In this document: positions 54,676 to 63,590 of the stretch, one piece after another | Layout of the letters: every line of letters begins with the position of its first letter | Position numbering within the stretch: position 1 is the first letter of the stretch | Origin: Franconibacter pulveris DSM 19144 | Lineage (GTDB): Bacteria; Pseudomonadota; Gammaproteobacteria; Enterobacterales; Enterobacteriaceae | Reading direction: 5' to 3' | NCBI GenBank assembly: GCA_000621185.1 | Contig: JHYZ01000022.1 | Coordinates: forward strand, 1 to 64,000 | DNA: 64,000 nt | The notes under the pieces: model-generated | Databases searched by the model: none | What the model was told of the DNA's origin: nothing | What the model saw: the letters and a program-made list of their open reading frames with translations, nothing else | Position numbers and translations under genes: made by a program

Positions 54676-55785
54676 ATGAGCACAGTTCAACCGCTATCAA
54701 CGCCCGCGCAGTTCACTATCAAGTCGCCGGGCAACTACATCCAGCAGGCGGGCCTGGTCCACCAGGTCGGGGAACGCATTCGTCCACTGGTCGATCATCT
54801 GCGCATTCTCACGTCGCCGCAGGCCTGGCGGGCGGTGAACCCGGTGCTGGAGGAGAGCCTAAACCGGGAAGGCGTGCGCTGGCAGGTGGAGTATTTAAGC
54901 GGCGAATGCACCGATGCGACCATCGCCCGGTTTCGCCATAACCTGCTGGAGCAGGGCGCGGAAGGCATTCTGGCCATCGGCGGCGGGCGCGTGCTGGATA
55001 CCGCGAAAGCCGTTAACGATGCGCTGGGCGATCGCCAGCTGATTGTGCTACCGACGCTGGCGGCGACCTGCGCCGCCTGGTCGCCGCTGGCGATTATCTA
55101 CAATGAAGAAGGCGGCCATCTCGACAGCCGGGCACTGAACGCCATGCCTGCGCTGATTCTGGTCGACAGTGAAATCATCACCCGCGCCGACGTGCGCTAT
55201 CTGCGCTCCGGCATCGTCGATGCGCTGGCGAAATGGGTGGAATTTGATCCCTGGCAGCGGCATAACCCGCACCATCTGGCGCTGGAGGTGAAAGTGTTGG
55301 CGGCCAGGCAGGCGTACGATACGTTTCTGCACTGGGGCGAAGAGGCGATCGTGGCGAATGAGCAGCAGCAGGTGACGCCGGCGCTGGAAAAGGTGATTGA
55401 GGCCAATATCGTGCTGGCCGGATTAGCCAACAGCGTGCGCGGCGAGCTGGATACGCCGGGGCTGGCGCACGTGATCCACGATACGCTGACTCATCAGCCG
55501 GAGCTGCACGACTGGCTGCACGGCGAAAAAGTCGGATTCAGCCTGCTGCTTCAGTCGCTGGTGGAGTACGGTCAGCCGAATGCGCAGCTGCTCTACCTGC
55601 TGAAACTCTACCGCAGCCCGCTTCGACTGCCCGCGCTGGAGGGCGACAGAACGGCGCGCATTGCGCAGATTGCCGCCGATATCCGCTTCCCGCAGAAAAG
55701 CCTGAATGGCCTGCCGTTTGCCGTCACCGTTGAAACGCTGCATCGGGCGCTACTGGCAACCGAGGCACAGGACTTCGCCGAATAG
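54676..55785 (+). CDS. HcxA-like iron-containing 2-hydroxyacid dehydrogenase
   Basis: Glycerol-dehydrogenase-fold enzyme of 369 residues, more like E. coli HcxA (YbdH) than GldA. It shares the AATCAAWSPLAIIYN block, GGGRVLDTAKAVND, GIVDALAKWVE (metal Asp), LAHVIHD and DWLHGEKVGF (metal His). HcxA reduces 2-oxoacids such as 2-oxobutanoate with NADPH; in E. coli its gene neighbours the methionine aminotransferase ybdL. Start at ATG 54676 after CGGAGG. Last gene of the operon. Confidence 0.86.
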   Translation: MSTVQPLSTPAQFTIKSPGNYIQQAGLVHQVGERIRPLVDHLRILTSPQAWRAVNPVLEESLNREGVRWQVEYLSGECTDATIARFRHNLLEQGAEGILAIGGGRVLDTAKAVNDALGDRQLIVLPTLAATCAAWSPLAIIYNEEGGHLDSRALNAMPALILVDSEIITRADVRYLRSGIVDALAKWVEFDPWQRHNPHHLALEVKVLAARQAYDTFLHWGEEAIVANEQQQVTPALEKVIEANIVLAGLANSVRGELDTPGLAHVIHDTLTHQPELHDWLHGEKVGFSLLLQSLVEYGQPNAQLLYLLKLYRSPLRLPALEGDRTARIAQIAADIRFPQKSLNGLPFAVTVETLHRALLATEAQDFAE

Positions 55786-55884
55786 ACTTAATCGAGGCAT
55801 TTGCCATTTGCTGCAGAGTCTTCGAAGACGTGATGATGTGCGGGCAGGCTTCTCTGCCGGGATGACCCATATGCACAGTTGAAA

Positions 55885-55910
55885 CGCTGCCGGACGCTCA
55901 CCCGGCAGCG
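55885..55910 (-). terminator. Hairpin terminator of the M20 remnant
   Basis: CGCTGCCGG/CCGGCAGCG stem followed on the minus strand by TTTC, five bases beyond the M20 remnant stop codon. It supports the remnant being the 3-prime end of a former gene. Confidence 0.55.
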
Positions 55911-55914
55911 GCAC

Positions 55915-56092
55915 TAATCCATCCAGTCCTGAATGATTTCCGCGTACAGCTGCTCCGCCTCTGCCAGCCGAGCAGGCAGTATTCATGAGTTTGGTGCGCC
56001 ATCGACGGCTCGCCGAGACCAGGAATAATGCAGGGCGGATTGCTCAGTGCAGGCAGCAGATGCGAGGCATCGGTAAGGTTACGAGCAAACAT
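55915..56092 (-). pseudogene. M20 (ArgE/DapE-like) peptidase, C-terminal remnant
   Basis: The minus strand reads NLTDASHLLPALSNPPCIIPG, then GEPSMAHQTHEYC, and after a one-base frameshift RLAEAEQLYAEIIQDWMD-stop. This is the usual end of acetylornithine-deacetylase-like M20 enzymes (DASxL..P..GPG..xxAHxxxEY). A stop codon lies just upstream of the kept part, and the catalytic domain is missing. Confidence 0.6.
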
Positions 56093-56143
56093 TCGAACCT
56101 CCCAACGTCTTCTAACCGCAGAGTATCACATCGCGTGGCCAGG

Positions 56144-56210
56144 AATGTCCGCTCCTGGCACGAAGCGGAAGGCCGGGTGGGGCACAGGTCCGCTATGCAC
56201 GAGGAGGGTC
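56144..56210. repeat. Palindromic intergenic repeat, copy B
   Basis: Begins AATGTCCGCTCCTGGCACGA, with GGCCGGGTGGGGCACAGGTC and CGCTATGCACGAG inside; about 80 percent like copy A at 40486 by eye. Its right end is degraded. Confidence 0.65.
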
Positions 56211-56241
56211 ACTACGCAGTAACATTTAATCTGCAGGTCAA

Positions 56242-56436
56242 TGTTGTCGGGATGCTGAAACCTGGCATGATGTTGCGTTTGGCGCTAACGGTGTGCAGAT
56301 TCTTCCGATGCAGATCCGTATTTCGGGAGCTGTTACTGGATTGCAGACCATCCTGGACCGTTGCGGATGGCAGGCTGTAAAGCTCACACCTTCTGAAGAG
56401 TCCGATACGACATTTAACCTGCATGCCAGAACCTAA
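56242..56436 (+). pseudogene. Unidentified coding remnant
   Basis: A plus-strand frame without a start codon reads AFGANGVQILPMQIRISGAV, then TILDRCGWQAVKLTPSEESD and FNLHART-stop. The composition looks protein-like, but I do not recognise the family. It may be the tail of a gene cut off when the T6SS module inserted or shrank. Confidence 0.3.
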
Positions 56437-56755
56437 GAATACATATAGCCGACCCAGCAGAGCCATTAGGTGTTATATTCAAATCCCATGAATAATTTCA
56501 TCATGTTTTAGAAAAAACGGATTATACATTCATTCGATGGGTGTTTTTATATTGATTAATCCATGATGTAAATAAATTGCGTTGGAAATTAATATTTCTG
56601 GGTTATGCAAAAAAATAATTTTGACATCAGTCAATGCCAGACAAATTGCGTGTGCTCGTGAAGAAGACATTATTCTGATACTTTTTGTTACGCTTCACCT
56701 TATTGATCTGTTTTTAAACAGGAATAAGCTTGGCGAAAAAGAAACCCAGCACAGG

Positions 56756-57469
56756 ATGTGTCTTATTTTGGATTTATCAGCCAGTTCATCTCATTCCGCA
56801 TTTAGCTGCAGTGCCAGCGTTTATATCGACACCCTGTTGCAGGACACTTATCTGTTCGTGATGGATATTCACCATCAGCCTGCACTGGTGCGTGACGAGG
56901 TGCTGTATAACCGCGCAATAACGCTGGTGGAGACCGTACAGGACAGGCTGAAAGCCGCAAAGGAATCTGACGACTTTATTCACCATGTGATTTATGCGCA
57001 GTGCGCCATGCTGGATGACGCGGTGCTGAACAGTGCTTCATCTGAAGATAATCACGTCTGGCTGCATGGTCCCCTGCAGTCGGTGTTTGTGCATCAGCTG
57101 CGGGCCGGGGAAGTGATGCCGGAACGCACGCGTGCACTGTTGCGTGAAGTCGTGCCGGACCCGCGCCTGCTGGTGCTTTATCAGCGCCTGTATGGCATGG
57201 GTTACAGCCAGCGCTGGATGGATAAATACCCGGACCATGCCCGACGGGAGAAGACTGCGGAACTGGCAGAGTCACTGAATGCGCTGGTGCCAGCCGGTGA
57301 CCGGCCTTTGTCTGCACCGCTGGTGGTGGAGCGGCGTCCGACGGTACGTGGCAGGTTGCTCCACACCCGTATGGCCCATATCACGCTGGCATTGCTGGTC
57401 ACTGCCGGGCTGATACTGGGTCTGCAGTCTTCATTACAGCATTTACTCAGGTCAGTCCTGCCGGGCTGA
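56756..57469 (+). CDS. tssL: T6SS TssL (DotU/IcmH-type) membrane protein
   Basis: Short TssL of 237 residues: cytoplasmic helical DotU domain (about 25-185; IDTLLQDTYLFVMDI, HVIYAQCAMLDDAVLNS, YQRLYGMGY) and one C-terminal membrane helix (about 212-230). It normally joins TssJ and TssM in the T6SS membrane complex. Start at ATG 56756 gives the family length; the reading frame continues upstream to 56582 but that part is AT-rich and unlike TssL. No other structural tss gene is in the window, so it is an orphan or the edge of a larger locus. Confidence 0.83.
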   Translation: MCLILDLSASSSHSAFSCSASVYIDTLLQDTYLFVMDIHHQPALVRDEVLYNRAITLVETVQDRLKAAKESDDFIHHVIYAQCAMLDDAVLNSASSEDNHVWLHGPLQSVFVHQLRAGEVMPERTRALLREVVPDPRLLVLYQRLYGMGYSQRWMDKYPDHARREKTAELAESLNALVPAGDRPLSAPLVVERRPTVRGRLLHTRMAHITLALLVTAGLILGLQSSLQHLLRSVLPG

Positions 57470-57530
57470 GCAACATAATCGTCCCCGGCATGGAACGCAT
57501 CGGGTGCCGGGTCAGCACAAGGAAGCCACG

Positions 57531-59906
57531 ATGACCACTGCCTCTCCCGTTCTGGATGCCCTGACTCTTAACCGTTACCACCTGAAGGTGAAAGGCTGCA
57601 CCGCGCCGCTTGATGTAGAGTCGTTTCAGGGACGGGAAGGGCTGAGCACCCGCTACCGTTATGACGTGGTGCTGACCAGTGCTGATAAGGACATTGACCC
57701 GTCGGTGATGCTGATGAAGAACGTCACCTTCATTATGCAGACCCTGCCGCAGGCGGCCTTTCGCCGCACCATTGCCCCGGAAGTTCAGCGTACGCTGTAC
57801 GGGGTAGTCACCCGTTTCTCGCGCCTTTCCGTCTCCGCTGACGAAGCCACCTACCGCCTGACGTTCGAGCCGCGCCTCTCCCTGCTTGATAACAGCCGCC
57901 GCAGCGCCATTTACCAGAACCTGTCCGTCCCGGAAGTGGTGGAAAAAATCCTGCGGGAAAACCACAACTGGCCGGGCTGGCTGTTTGAGTTCCGCCTCAG
58001 CAATACGTATCCGTCGCGGGAAATCATCACCCAGTTCATGCTCTCCGATGCGGAGTTTATCGCCTGCCTGCTCAGCGAGGTCGGCATCTGGTTTAACTTC
58101 ACCCAGGACAGTGAAACCGGGCATGAAGTGGTGCTGTTCGGTGATTCAGGAAAGGGCTGGCAGTATGACGTAAGCGTCCCGGCGGTGAACCCGGCAGGTA
58201 TGCACGACAACCGTGCGGAATCGGTGTGGAATTTACAGGCGCATCACGCAGTGACGGAACGTTCAGTCAGTACGCATGACTATAACTACCGCACCGCTGA
58301 CGCCATCATGAATGCGGATGCCGACCTGACCCACGACGATGACAAAACCACGTATGGCGATGATTACCACTATACTGATGGTTTCCTGAGTGAAGGCGAC
58401 CAGTACAACCGCCCGGACAGCAACAACACCGAAAGCGGCTATTTCTACGCCCGTCTGCGTCACGAACGTCAGCTGAACCGCCAGCACCGGCTGAGCCTCG
58501 AAAGCAACTCCACGCTGATTGCCCCCGGTCAGGTACTGAAAGCCGAAGGCGACACCTCGCAGGCTTTTGCAAACGGGATGCTGGTGACAGCCATCGAATC
58601 CTCAGCCAGCCGTGACTCGCACTATAAACTGAAGGCGGAAGGTATCGCATACCGGGATGCGGTCAGTTTCCGCCCGCCGGAACAGCCCCGCGCCCGCATC
58701 ACCGTCCCGCTGACGGCGCGTATCACCAGTTCGCAAAGCAATGATATCTACAGCCATATCGATAAACAGGGCCGCTACCGGGTCCGTTTTGACTTCGACA
58801 AAGATTCGTGGCCGCAGGGCGGTGAAAGCCCGTGGCTGCGCCGCGCCCGCGACTACGCCGGTGACAATTTCGGTCTGCACCTGCCGCTGATACAGGGTAC
58901 CGAAGTGGCGGTGATGTTTGACGGCGGTCATCCGGACAAACCATTCATCGCCTGGTCGCTGCATGACTCGCGTCATCCTGACCATGTCACCATCGAAAAT
59001 TACAAGCGCAACATCCTTCTCACGCCTGCAGCCAATGAAATGCGCCTGCAGGATGAGCGCGGGAAAGAGAATATTCACCTCTCCACGCCGCATTCCGGTA
59101 AGACGCAATTAAACCTGGGATTTAACGTCCAGGATTCGGATGCCAGGGCGCTTCGCGGTGAAGGGGCTGAACTGCGCACTGACGGCCACGGTGTGTTCCG
59201 CGCCGCGAAAGGCATTTTCATCACCGCCGACGGCCAGCAACAGGCTAACGGCCCGATGCTCGATATGCAGGCGGCGGTCAGCGAGCTGGAAGCGGCGATT
59301 CAGGAAGCCAATAGTCTCAGAGCCGCAGCCGAAATGGCAAAAGCGGAACTGGCCGACGTGCAGAAACAGACCGACCTGCTCAACAGCACCCTGAAGAACC
59401 TGCAACAGCAGGCGCTGCTGCTCTCGGCCCCGTCGGGTATCGCCCAGGTCACCCCATCCAGCATCCAGCTTGCCGCCGGTCAGAACCTGATTGCCACCAC
59501 CGGCCAGGACGCGGATATCAGCATCGGCAAAAAGCTTCGTATCGCCGTGAGCGAGACCCTCAGTCTGTTTGCGAAACAGCTCGGCATCAAACTGTTCGCT
59601 GCCGCAGGCAAAGTTGAAATCCAGGCGCAGAGCGACGCGCTGGACCTGCTGGCGATGAAGGATATGCAGATAAGCAGCCAGAGCGGCAAGGTCACCGTCT
59701 CAGCACAGACCGAACTGCTGCTGGAGTGCGGTGGCGCGTGGATACAGATGAAAGGCGGCAGTATCACCCTGGGCGGCTCCGGGAACGTGACGGTGAAGGC
59801 CGGAACGCTGGAAAAACTCGGGGCGGCATCCATGCAGGGCAGTATCAGCCTGCCGGAGGGCTGCTCAACAATGAAGGCACCGAAAGATGCGGCTGAGCCA
59901 CTGTGA
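57531..59906 (+). CDS. vgrG: T6SS spike protein VgrG
   Basis: VgrG of 791 residues: gp27-like base (about 1-370), gp5-like OB domain (about 390-480, QGGESPWLRRARDYAG and GTEVAVMFDGGHPDKPFIAWSLHD), then the gp5 needle and a DUF2345-type C-terminal beta region (about 560-760). A heptad-rich segment ELEAAIQEANSLRAAAEMAKAEL lies near 590-613. ATG 57531 follows AAGGAAG by five bases. It carries the effector encoded downstream through the DUF4123 adaptor. Confidence 0.93.
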   Translation: MTTASPVLDALTLNRYHLKVKGCTAPLDVESFQGREGLSTRYRYDVVLTSADKDIDPSVMLMKNVTFIMQTLPQAAFRRTIAPEVQRTLYGVVTRFSRLSVSADEATYRLTFEPRLSLLDNSRRSAIYQNLSVPEVVEKILRENHNWPGWLFEFRLSNTYPSREIITQFMLSDAEFIACLLSEVGIWFNFTQDSETGHEVVLFGDSGKGWQYDVSVPAVNPAGMHDNRAESVWNLQAHHAVTERSVSTHDYNYRTADAIMNADADLTHDDDKTTYGDDYHYTDGFLSEGDQYNRPDSNNTESGYFYARLRHERQLNRQHRLSLESNSTLIAPGQVLKAEGDTSQAFANGMLVTAIESSASRDSHYKLKAEGIAYRDAVSFRPPEQPRARITVPLTARITSSQSNDIYSHIDKQGRYRVRFDFDKDSWPQGGESPWLRRARDYAGDNFGLHLPLIQGTEVAVMFDGGHPDKPFIAWSLHDSRHPDHVTIENYKRNILLTPAANEMRLQDERGKENIHLSTPHSGKTQLNLGFNVQDSDARALRGEGAELRTDGHGVFRAAKGIFITADGQQQANGPMLDMQAAVSELEAAIQEANSLRAAAEMAKAELADVQKQTDLLNSTLKNLQQQALLLSAPSGIAQVTPSSIQLAAGQNLIATTGQDADISIGKKLRIAVSETLSLFAKQLGIKLFAAAGKVEIQAQSDALDLLAMKDMQISSQSGKVTVSAQTELLLECGGAWIQMKGGSITLGGSGNVTVKAGTLEKLGAASMQGSISLPEGCSTMKAPKDAAEPL

Positions 59907-59916
59907 GGACGATTCT

Positions 59917-60927
59917 GTGACCATTACGTACGATTTCAGTCCGCAGGCCGTCGCGCAACAGGCGGACGTTTTGCTGACTCAGTTGCAGGCCGCCATCGCT
60001 GAGTGTCAGGAATATGCCTATCTGCTCATTGACCGGGAGGCGTTGCCGGAGGACGTGATGCATCCGTTTATCTGCGCACTGGTGGACCAGCGCCCGGTGC
60101 CAGTGACGCTGCCGCACCGTAACCTGAGCATGGACCGCCATCCCTGGCTCATACCACTTGACCTGACACAGGCTACCCACCAGGCCCTGCTGTTGAGCAG
60201 CGTCCGTCATGCCCTGGAAGAACAGCATCCTGACCGTCTGTGCAATGGCGGAGGCCGTGCAGTCTGTGGCTGGCTGACCAGCCCCTTCGACACAGCTGTC
60301 GTGACAAAACAACTCGGTCATACGGCCATTCAGCGGCTGATTTCCGGACAACAGATACTGCTGCGATATTACGACCCGGCGATACACAGTGTGCTGTGGT
60401 CACATCTGGACGACCTGCAACGCGAACGCTGGCTGGGCGTACTCTCCGGCTGGCACTACCTGAACGGTGATGGAAGCCTGGTGAGCCACGACCATTCTCC
60501 GTCGCCGTACCCGTATATGACGTTCTCCCTGATGGTGAACCCGCAGGATGAAATTCACATCAGCCAGACCGGTAAAATCGTCTGTGTCCTGGAACGCTAT
60601 CGGCAGGCACATATCAACAAGCCCCGTCACGATGAAGCCACTGCAGTCACGATTATCCGCCGGGCGCTGAAACGAGCGCAGCAACTGCACGGTTTTGACA
60701 ACGATACCGACCAGCAGGCGCTGGCGCTCGACTGCCTGCGGTTACATCCTGAACTGGATATGCATCCCCGGATGAAGATTTTGCTTTCACCACGCGAGCG
60801 GGAGCAGGGCACGGATTACGCCACCTGCACTGGCGCACTGTCTGACCGGGACTGGCAACTGCTCTGTCACGACCTGAACACCGAAGAGACGAACGCGTCC
60901 GCATCTGACGCAAGGAGCCCTGTATGA
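59917..60927 (+). CDS. DUF4123 effector-loading adaptor (Tap/TEC type)
   Basis: Protein of 336 residues with an N-terminal DUF4123 domain (about 15-150; YAYLLIDREALPEDV, HRNLSMDRHPWLIPLDL). In other T6SS loci such adaptors load a specific effector onto the cognate VgrG. GTG 59917 is preferred, eight bases after TGAGG; an ATG at 59887 overlapping vgrG is the alternative. It overlaps the effector gene by four bases (ATGA). Confidence 0.87.
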   Translation: MTITYDFSPQAVAQQADVLLTQLQAAIAECQEYAYLLIDREALPEDVMHPFICALVDQRPVPVTLPHRNLSMDRHPWLIPLDLTQATHQALLLSSVRHALEEQHPDRLCNGGGRAVCGWLTSPFDTAVVTKQLGHTAIQRLISGQQILLRYYDPAIHSVLWSHLDDLQRERWLGVLSGWHYLNGDGSLVSHDHSPSPYPYMTFSLMVNPQDEIHISQTGKIVCVLERYRQAHINKPRHDEATAVTIIRRALKRAQQLHGFDNDTDQQALALDCLRLHPELDMHPRMKILLSPREREQGTDYATCTGALSDRDWQLLCHDLNTEETNASASDARSPV

Positions 60928-63590
60928 CCACCTCTCCCCTGGGGCCGAAACCCTGCACACACTGCCAGATATCCGGTCCGGCGATACTGCCGGTGCGTTA
61001 TGCCGTGGTGCCTGCCGGGCTGTCGGCCAGCGTTCCGGCCTGGGCGAAGCCGGACACGCCGTTCCCCACCGGTGACGGATATGACTACCTGCTGCGCGCC
61101 CTGCGCCAGGGCTTTGTGTATGTGTATTACGAAAGTAACCGTCAGTGGGAAGGCTGGTCGGTGGCGGAGGACGGCAGCCTGTGGAAACAGCCCTCCGCCG
61201 CGTATGCCAGGTCGCAAAAAAAATCTGACTGCACCATGCCGTATCACAACCCAACCAGTCTGGAGATGCTCATCCTCAGTCCGGCCGCCCTGAAGGGCAA
61301 TTGCTGGATTGCATTCACATCAGCCAAATGGCGGACCGGTACGCTGGAGCGCTACGGCTCTGATGCGAGCGCCCGTAAGAAACGGATGCAGTGCGTGGAA
61401 TACTGGCAGTGGACCACGCCCGCTAACGAACAGCGTGTCGCCCAGGCAAGCGTTGAGGTGCTCAATGAAATAGCCGACTACATGACGCCAGGCCCCGCCT
61501 GTCCGGTGCTGACGCTGCCGTATAACCCGCCGGTACGGCGTATCAGCCGCACGGACAGCGCATCACCGTGGTTTTATTTTGATGAAGGCGAAGTGCGGGC
61601 GCAGGGCACCCTGACGCCGTGGAGCCGCCGCCGTTGTGAACAGGCGCAGCGGACAATAGACGCCATGCAGAAACAGGGCACCGGGGTTAACCGCTACGAC
61701 AAACCCATAACCCAGCTGGTGGTGGCGCTGGATGATGCGTCGGGCATTGCCCATGAGCTGGCGGGATTCAGTGATGATATGGCCGCCCTGCACGCGGGCT
61801 GGCTGGACGAACTGTCGATTGAGTTTATGAGTGTGCAGTCACTGGCTGGTGCCCGCAACCAGATTCAGCAGATGGAAAAAGCACTGGCAGAAAAACACAC
61901 ACTGGATGCCTACAGCAGTACTGCAAATTACGGCATGGATAAGGTTTCTGGTGGTGTCATCGCGATGGTGCCGGGCGCTGACACGCAGCGTCAGTCGGTA
62001 CTGAATGACCTGTTGCAACGGGCGCAACTGTTATCAGAACAGGCGGGTGATGAAGCGCTGGCGACCAGTTGGGCGAGGTATGACGCAGAACTGAATCACG
62101 ACAAGATAAATGCCTTCAACGCCTGTTATGAGCAGTTTTGTAAGGTGATAGCCACCCGGATGGAAGCCCTGCACCGTCTGCGTATTGCCTGGCTTCAGTC
62201 TGCCTCGTTTATCACCTGTAGCCAGGATTTTTACTCCACGAGTGTGGAGGACAATCTGAGCTATCGCGAAATCGTGGATTATGCGCTGGCCTCGCTGAAC
62301 CTGACCGATACCGGCGCACAGTGGCTGGACAGTCTGATAAACCAGTATTCCGCGAAATCCGAAAGTAACCTGGTCTGGCGCTCGCTGCTACTTAATAACC
62401 CGGATGTGATAGCCGATATGACCGTTTATCTGGAAAGCCTGGCAAAGAGCCACGGCAAAACAGAGAAAGCGGACGAAGCATCATTCCTGGCGGCAGTGGC
62501 CCCGCTGGCTGGCAAGCTGAATGAAGCCTATGCCTCTGCAAATGAGTTGCTGGAACGACCCGCCACGCCATCCTCATCGTTCTCCCGGATGATGCTGTAC
62601 TGCGATCGTCGTATGAGTACATTGGGCGATCGGTTCTTTAACTTCACCCGCCTGGGAAAAGGGCTGGACGGGATGAATGAGCTGCTGACGAAATCATTGT
62701 TCCAGGTGGTATCCGGTGTGTCGTTTGATAATGCGGTGCAACTGTCTCTCGGGCAGATACAGGATGGCGATGCTTTCAGAAGACAGCTTCTTGAGGACAT
62801 GAATTATTCGGGAGCTGCTGAGCGGCGGGTAAACCTGAATACTTATAAGTCACGATTTGATGAATTCAGCAAAAGTGCTGAAGGTGAAAGTGCCCTGAAG
62901 GGAGCCCGGATCAAGTTGCTGACGTTGTTCTTCAATGGGCTGGAGTTTAAAAATCAGTTACAAGAAAGCAAGGGAAATACGAAAAGTCATGCACAGATAA
63001 TGTCTGCATTTCTCGGAACCCTCAGTACAACCAGCGAAATTATCGAACCGGCGATTAAACATGGGATCCAGAATGGAGCTAGAACCACAAGTGTGAAATT
63101 TGTGGGGGCCAATGCAGGAACGGCCGCTGCGGTGATTAATCTGGCTCTGGATGGCAGTGATTTGATATCAGAATTTGGGTCTGATCATAAAAGATGGATA
63201 TTTGTAGGCTTGAATGGAGGAAAGGTAATTGTTGATATCGGGTTATCGCTGAAGTCTTTCGGAGGGCTCCTTAAATTACTGGTTAAAAATCCTTCGTTAA
63301 AAGAAGGGGTACTGGAAACTATGAGCGGTGTTTTGGCAAAAGAAGCTGTTGCTCGTGTACTCGGCTTCCTCGCCAGTTGGGAAGTCATGGTCGGCATGTT
63401 TCTTATTGAGCAACTGATAAATTATTACTATGGCAATGATCTGCAGAAGTGGTGCCGGGAAGGTGTGTTCGGACTTGAGCCTGAAGACAAACTGAAGAGT
63501 ACCTGGCTGCTTGGCCCCAAAAAAACTCGTGATAAAGAATATGATAATCAGCAGGAAGCGTTTAATAAAGCGCTGGGAGCGGTGCTATGA
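60924..63590 (+). CDS. T6SS effector, VasX/BTH_I2691-type
   Basis: Protein of 888 residues. The first 200 resemble the VasX-type N-terminal region (CTHCQISGPAILPVRYAVVP; YDYLLRALRQGFVYVYYE), used for delivery with a DUF4123 adaptor. The middle is helical; the end (about 700-850) holds hydrophobic stretches (TAAAVINLALDG, VIVDIGLSLKSFGGLLKLLV, MVGMFLIEQLINYYYG) consistent with a membrane-active pore-forming toxin. From about 62800 the DNA becomes noticeably AT-richer, a sign of C-terminal exchange. The next gene overlaps it by four bases and may encode immunity. Confidence 0.8.
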   Translation: MTTSPLGPKPCTHCQISGPAILPVRYAVVPAGLSASVPAWAKPDTPFPTGDGYDYLLRALRQGFVYVYYESNRQWEGWSVAEDGSLWKQPSAAYARSQKKSDCTMPYHNPTSLEMLILSPAALKGNCWIAFTSAKWRTGTLERYGSDASARKKRMQCVEYWQWTTPANEQRVAQASVEVLNEIADYMTPGPACPVLTLPYNPPVRRISRTDSASPWFYFDEGEVRAQGTLTPWSRRRCEQAQRTIDAMQKQGTGVNRYDKPITQLVVALDDASGIAHELAGFSDDMAALHAGWLDELSIEFMSVQSLAGARNQIQQMEKALAEKHTLDAYSSTANYGMDKVSGGVIAMVPGADTQRQSVLNDLLQRAQLLSEQAGDEALATSWARYDAELNHDKINAFNACYEQFCKVIATRMEALHRLRIAWLQSASFITCSQDFYSTSVEDNLSYREIVDYALASLNLTDTGAQWLDSLINQYSAKSESNLVWRSLLLNNPDVIADMTVYLESLAKSHGKTEKADEASFLAAVAPLAGKLNEAYASANELLERPATPSSSFSRMMLYCDRRMSTLGDRFFNFTRLGKGLDGMNELLTKSLFQVVSGVSFDNAVQLSLGQIQDGDAFRRQLLEDMNYSGAAERRVNLNTYKSRFDEFSKSAEGESALKGARIKLLTLFFNGLEFKNQLQESKGNTKSHAQIMSAFLGTLSTTSEIIEPAIKHGIQNGARTTSVKFVGANAGTAAAVINLALDGSDLISEFGSDHKRWIFVGLNGGKVIVDIGLSLKSFGGLLKLLVKNPSLKEGVLETMSGVLAKEAVARVLGFLASWEVMVGMFLIEQLINYYYGNDLQKWCREGVFGLEPEDKLKSTWLLGPKKTRDKEYDNQQEAFNKALGAVL

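Larger units (their letters stand above)
55786..56755. other. Decayed region between the luxS-like operon and the T6SS module
   Basis: Nearly one kilobase without an intact gene. It holds a minus-strand M20 peptidase remnant, one copy of the palindromic repeat, a coding-like fragment at 56242-56436 and about 300 AT-rich bases before tssL. It looks like an old recombination junction. Confidence 0.65.
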
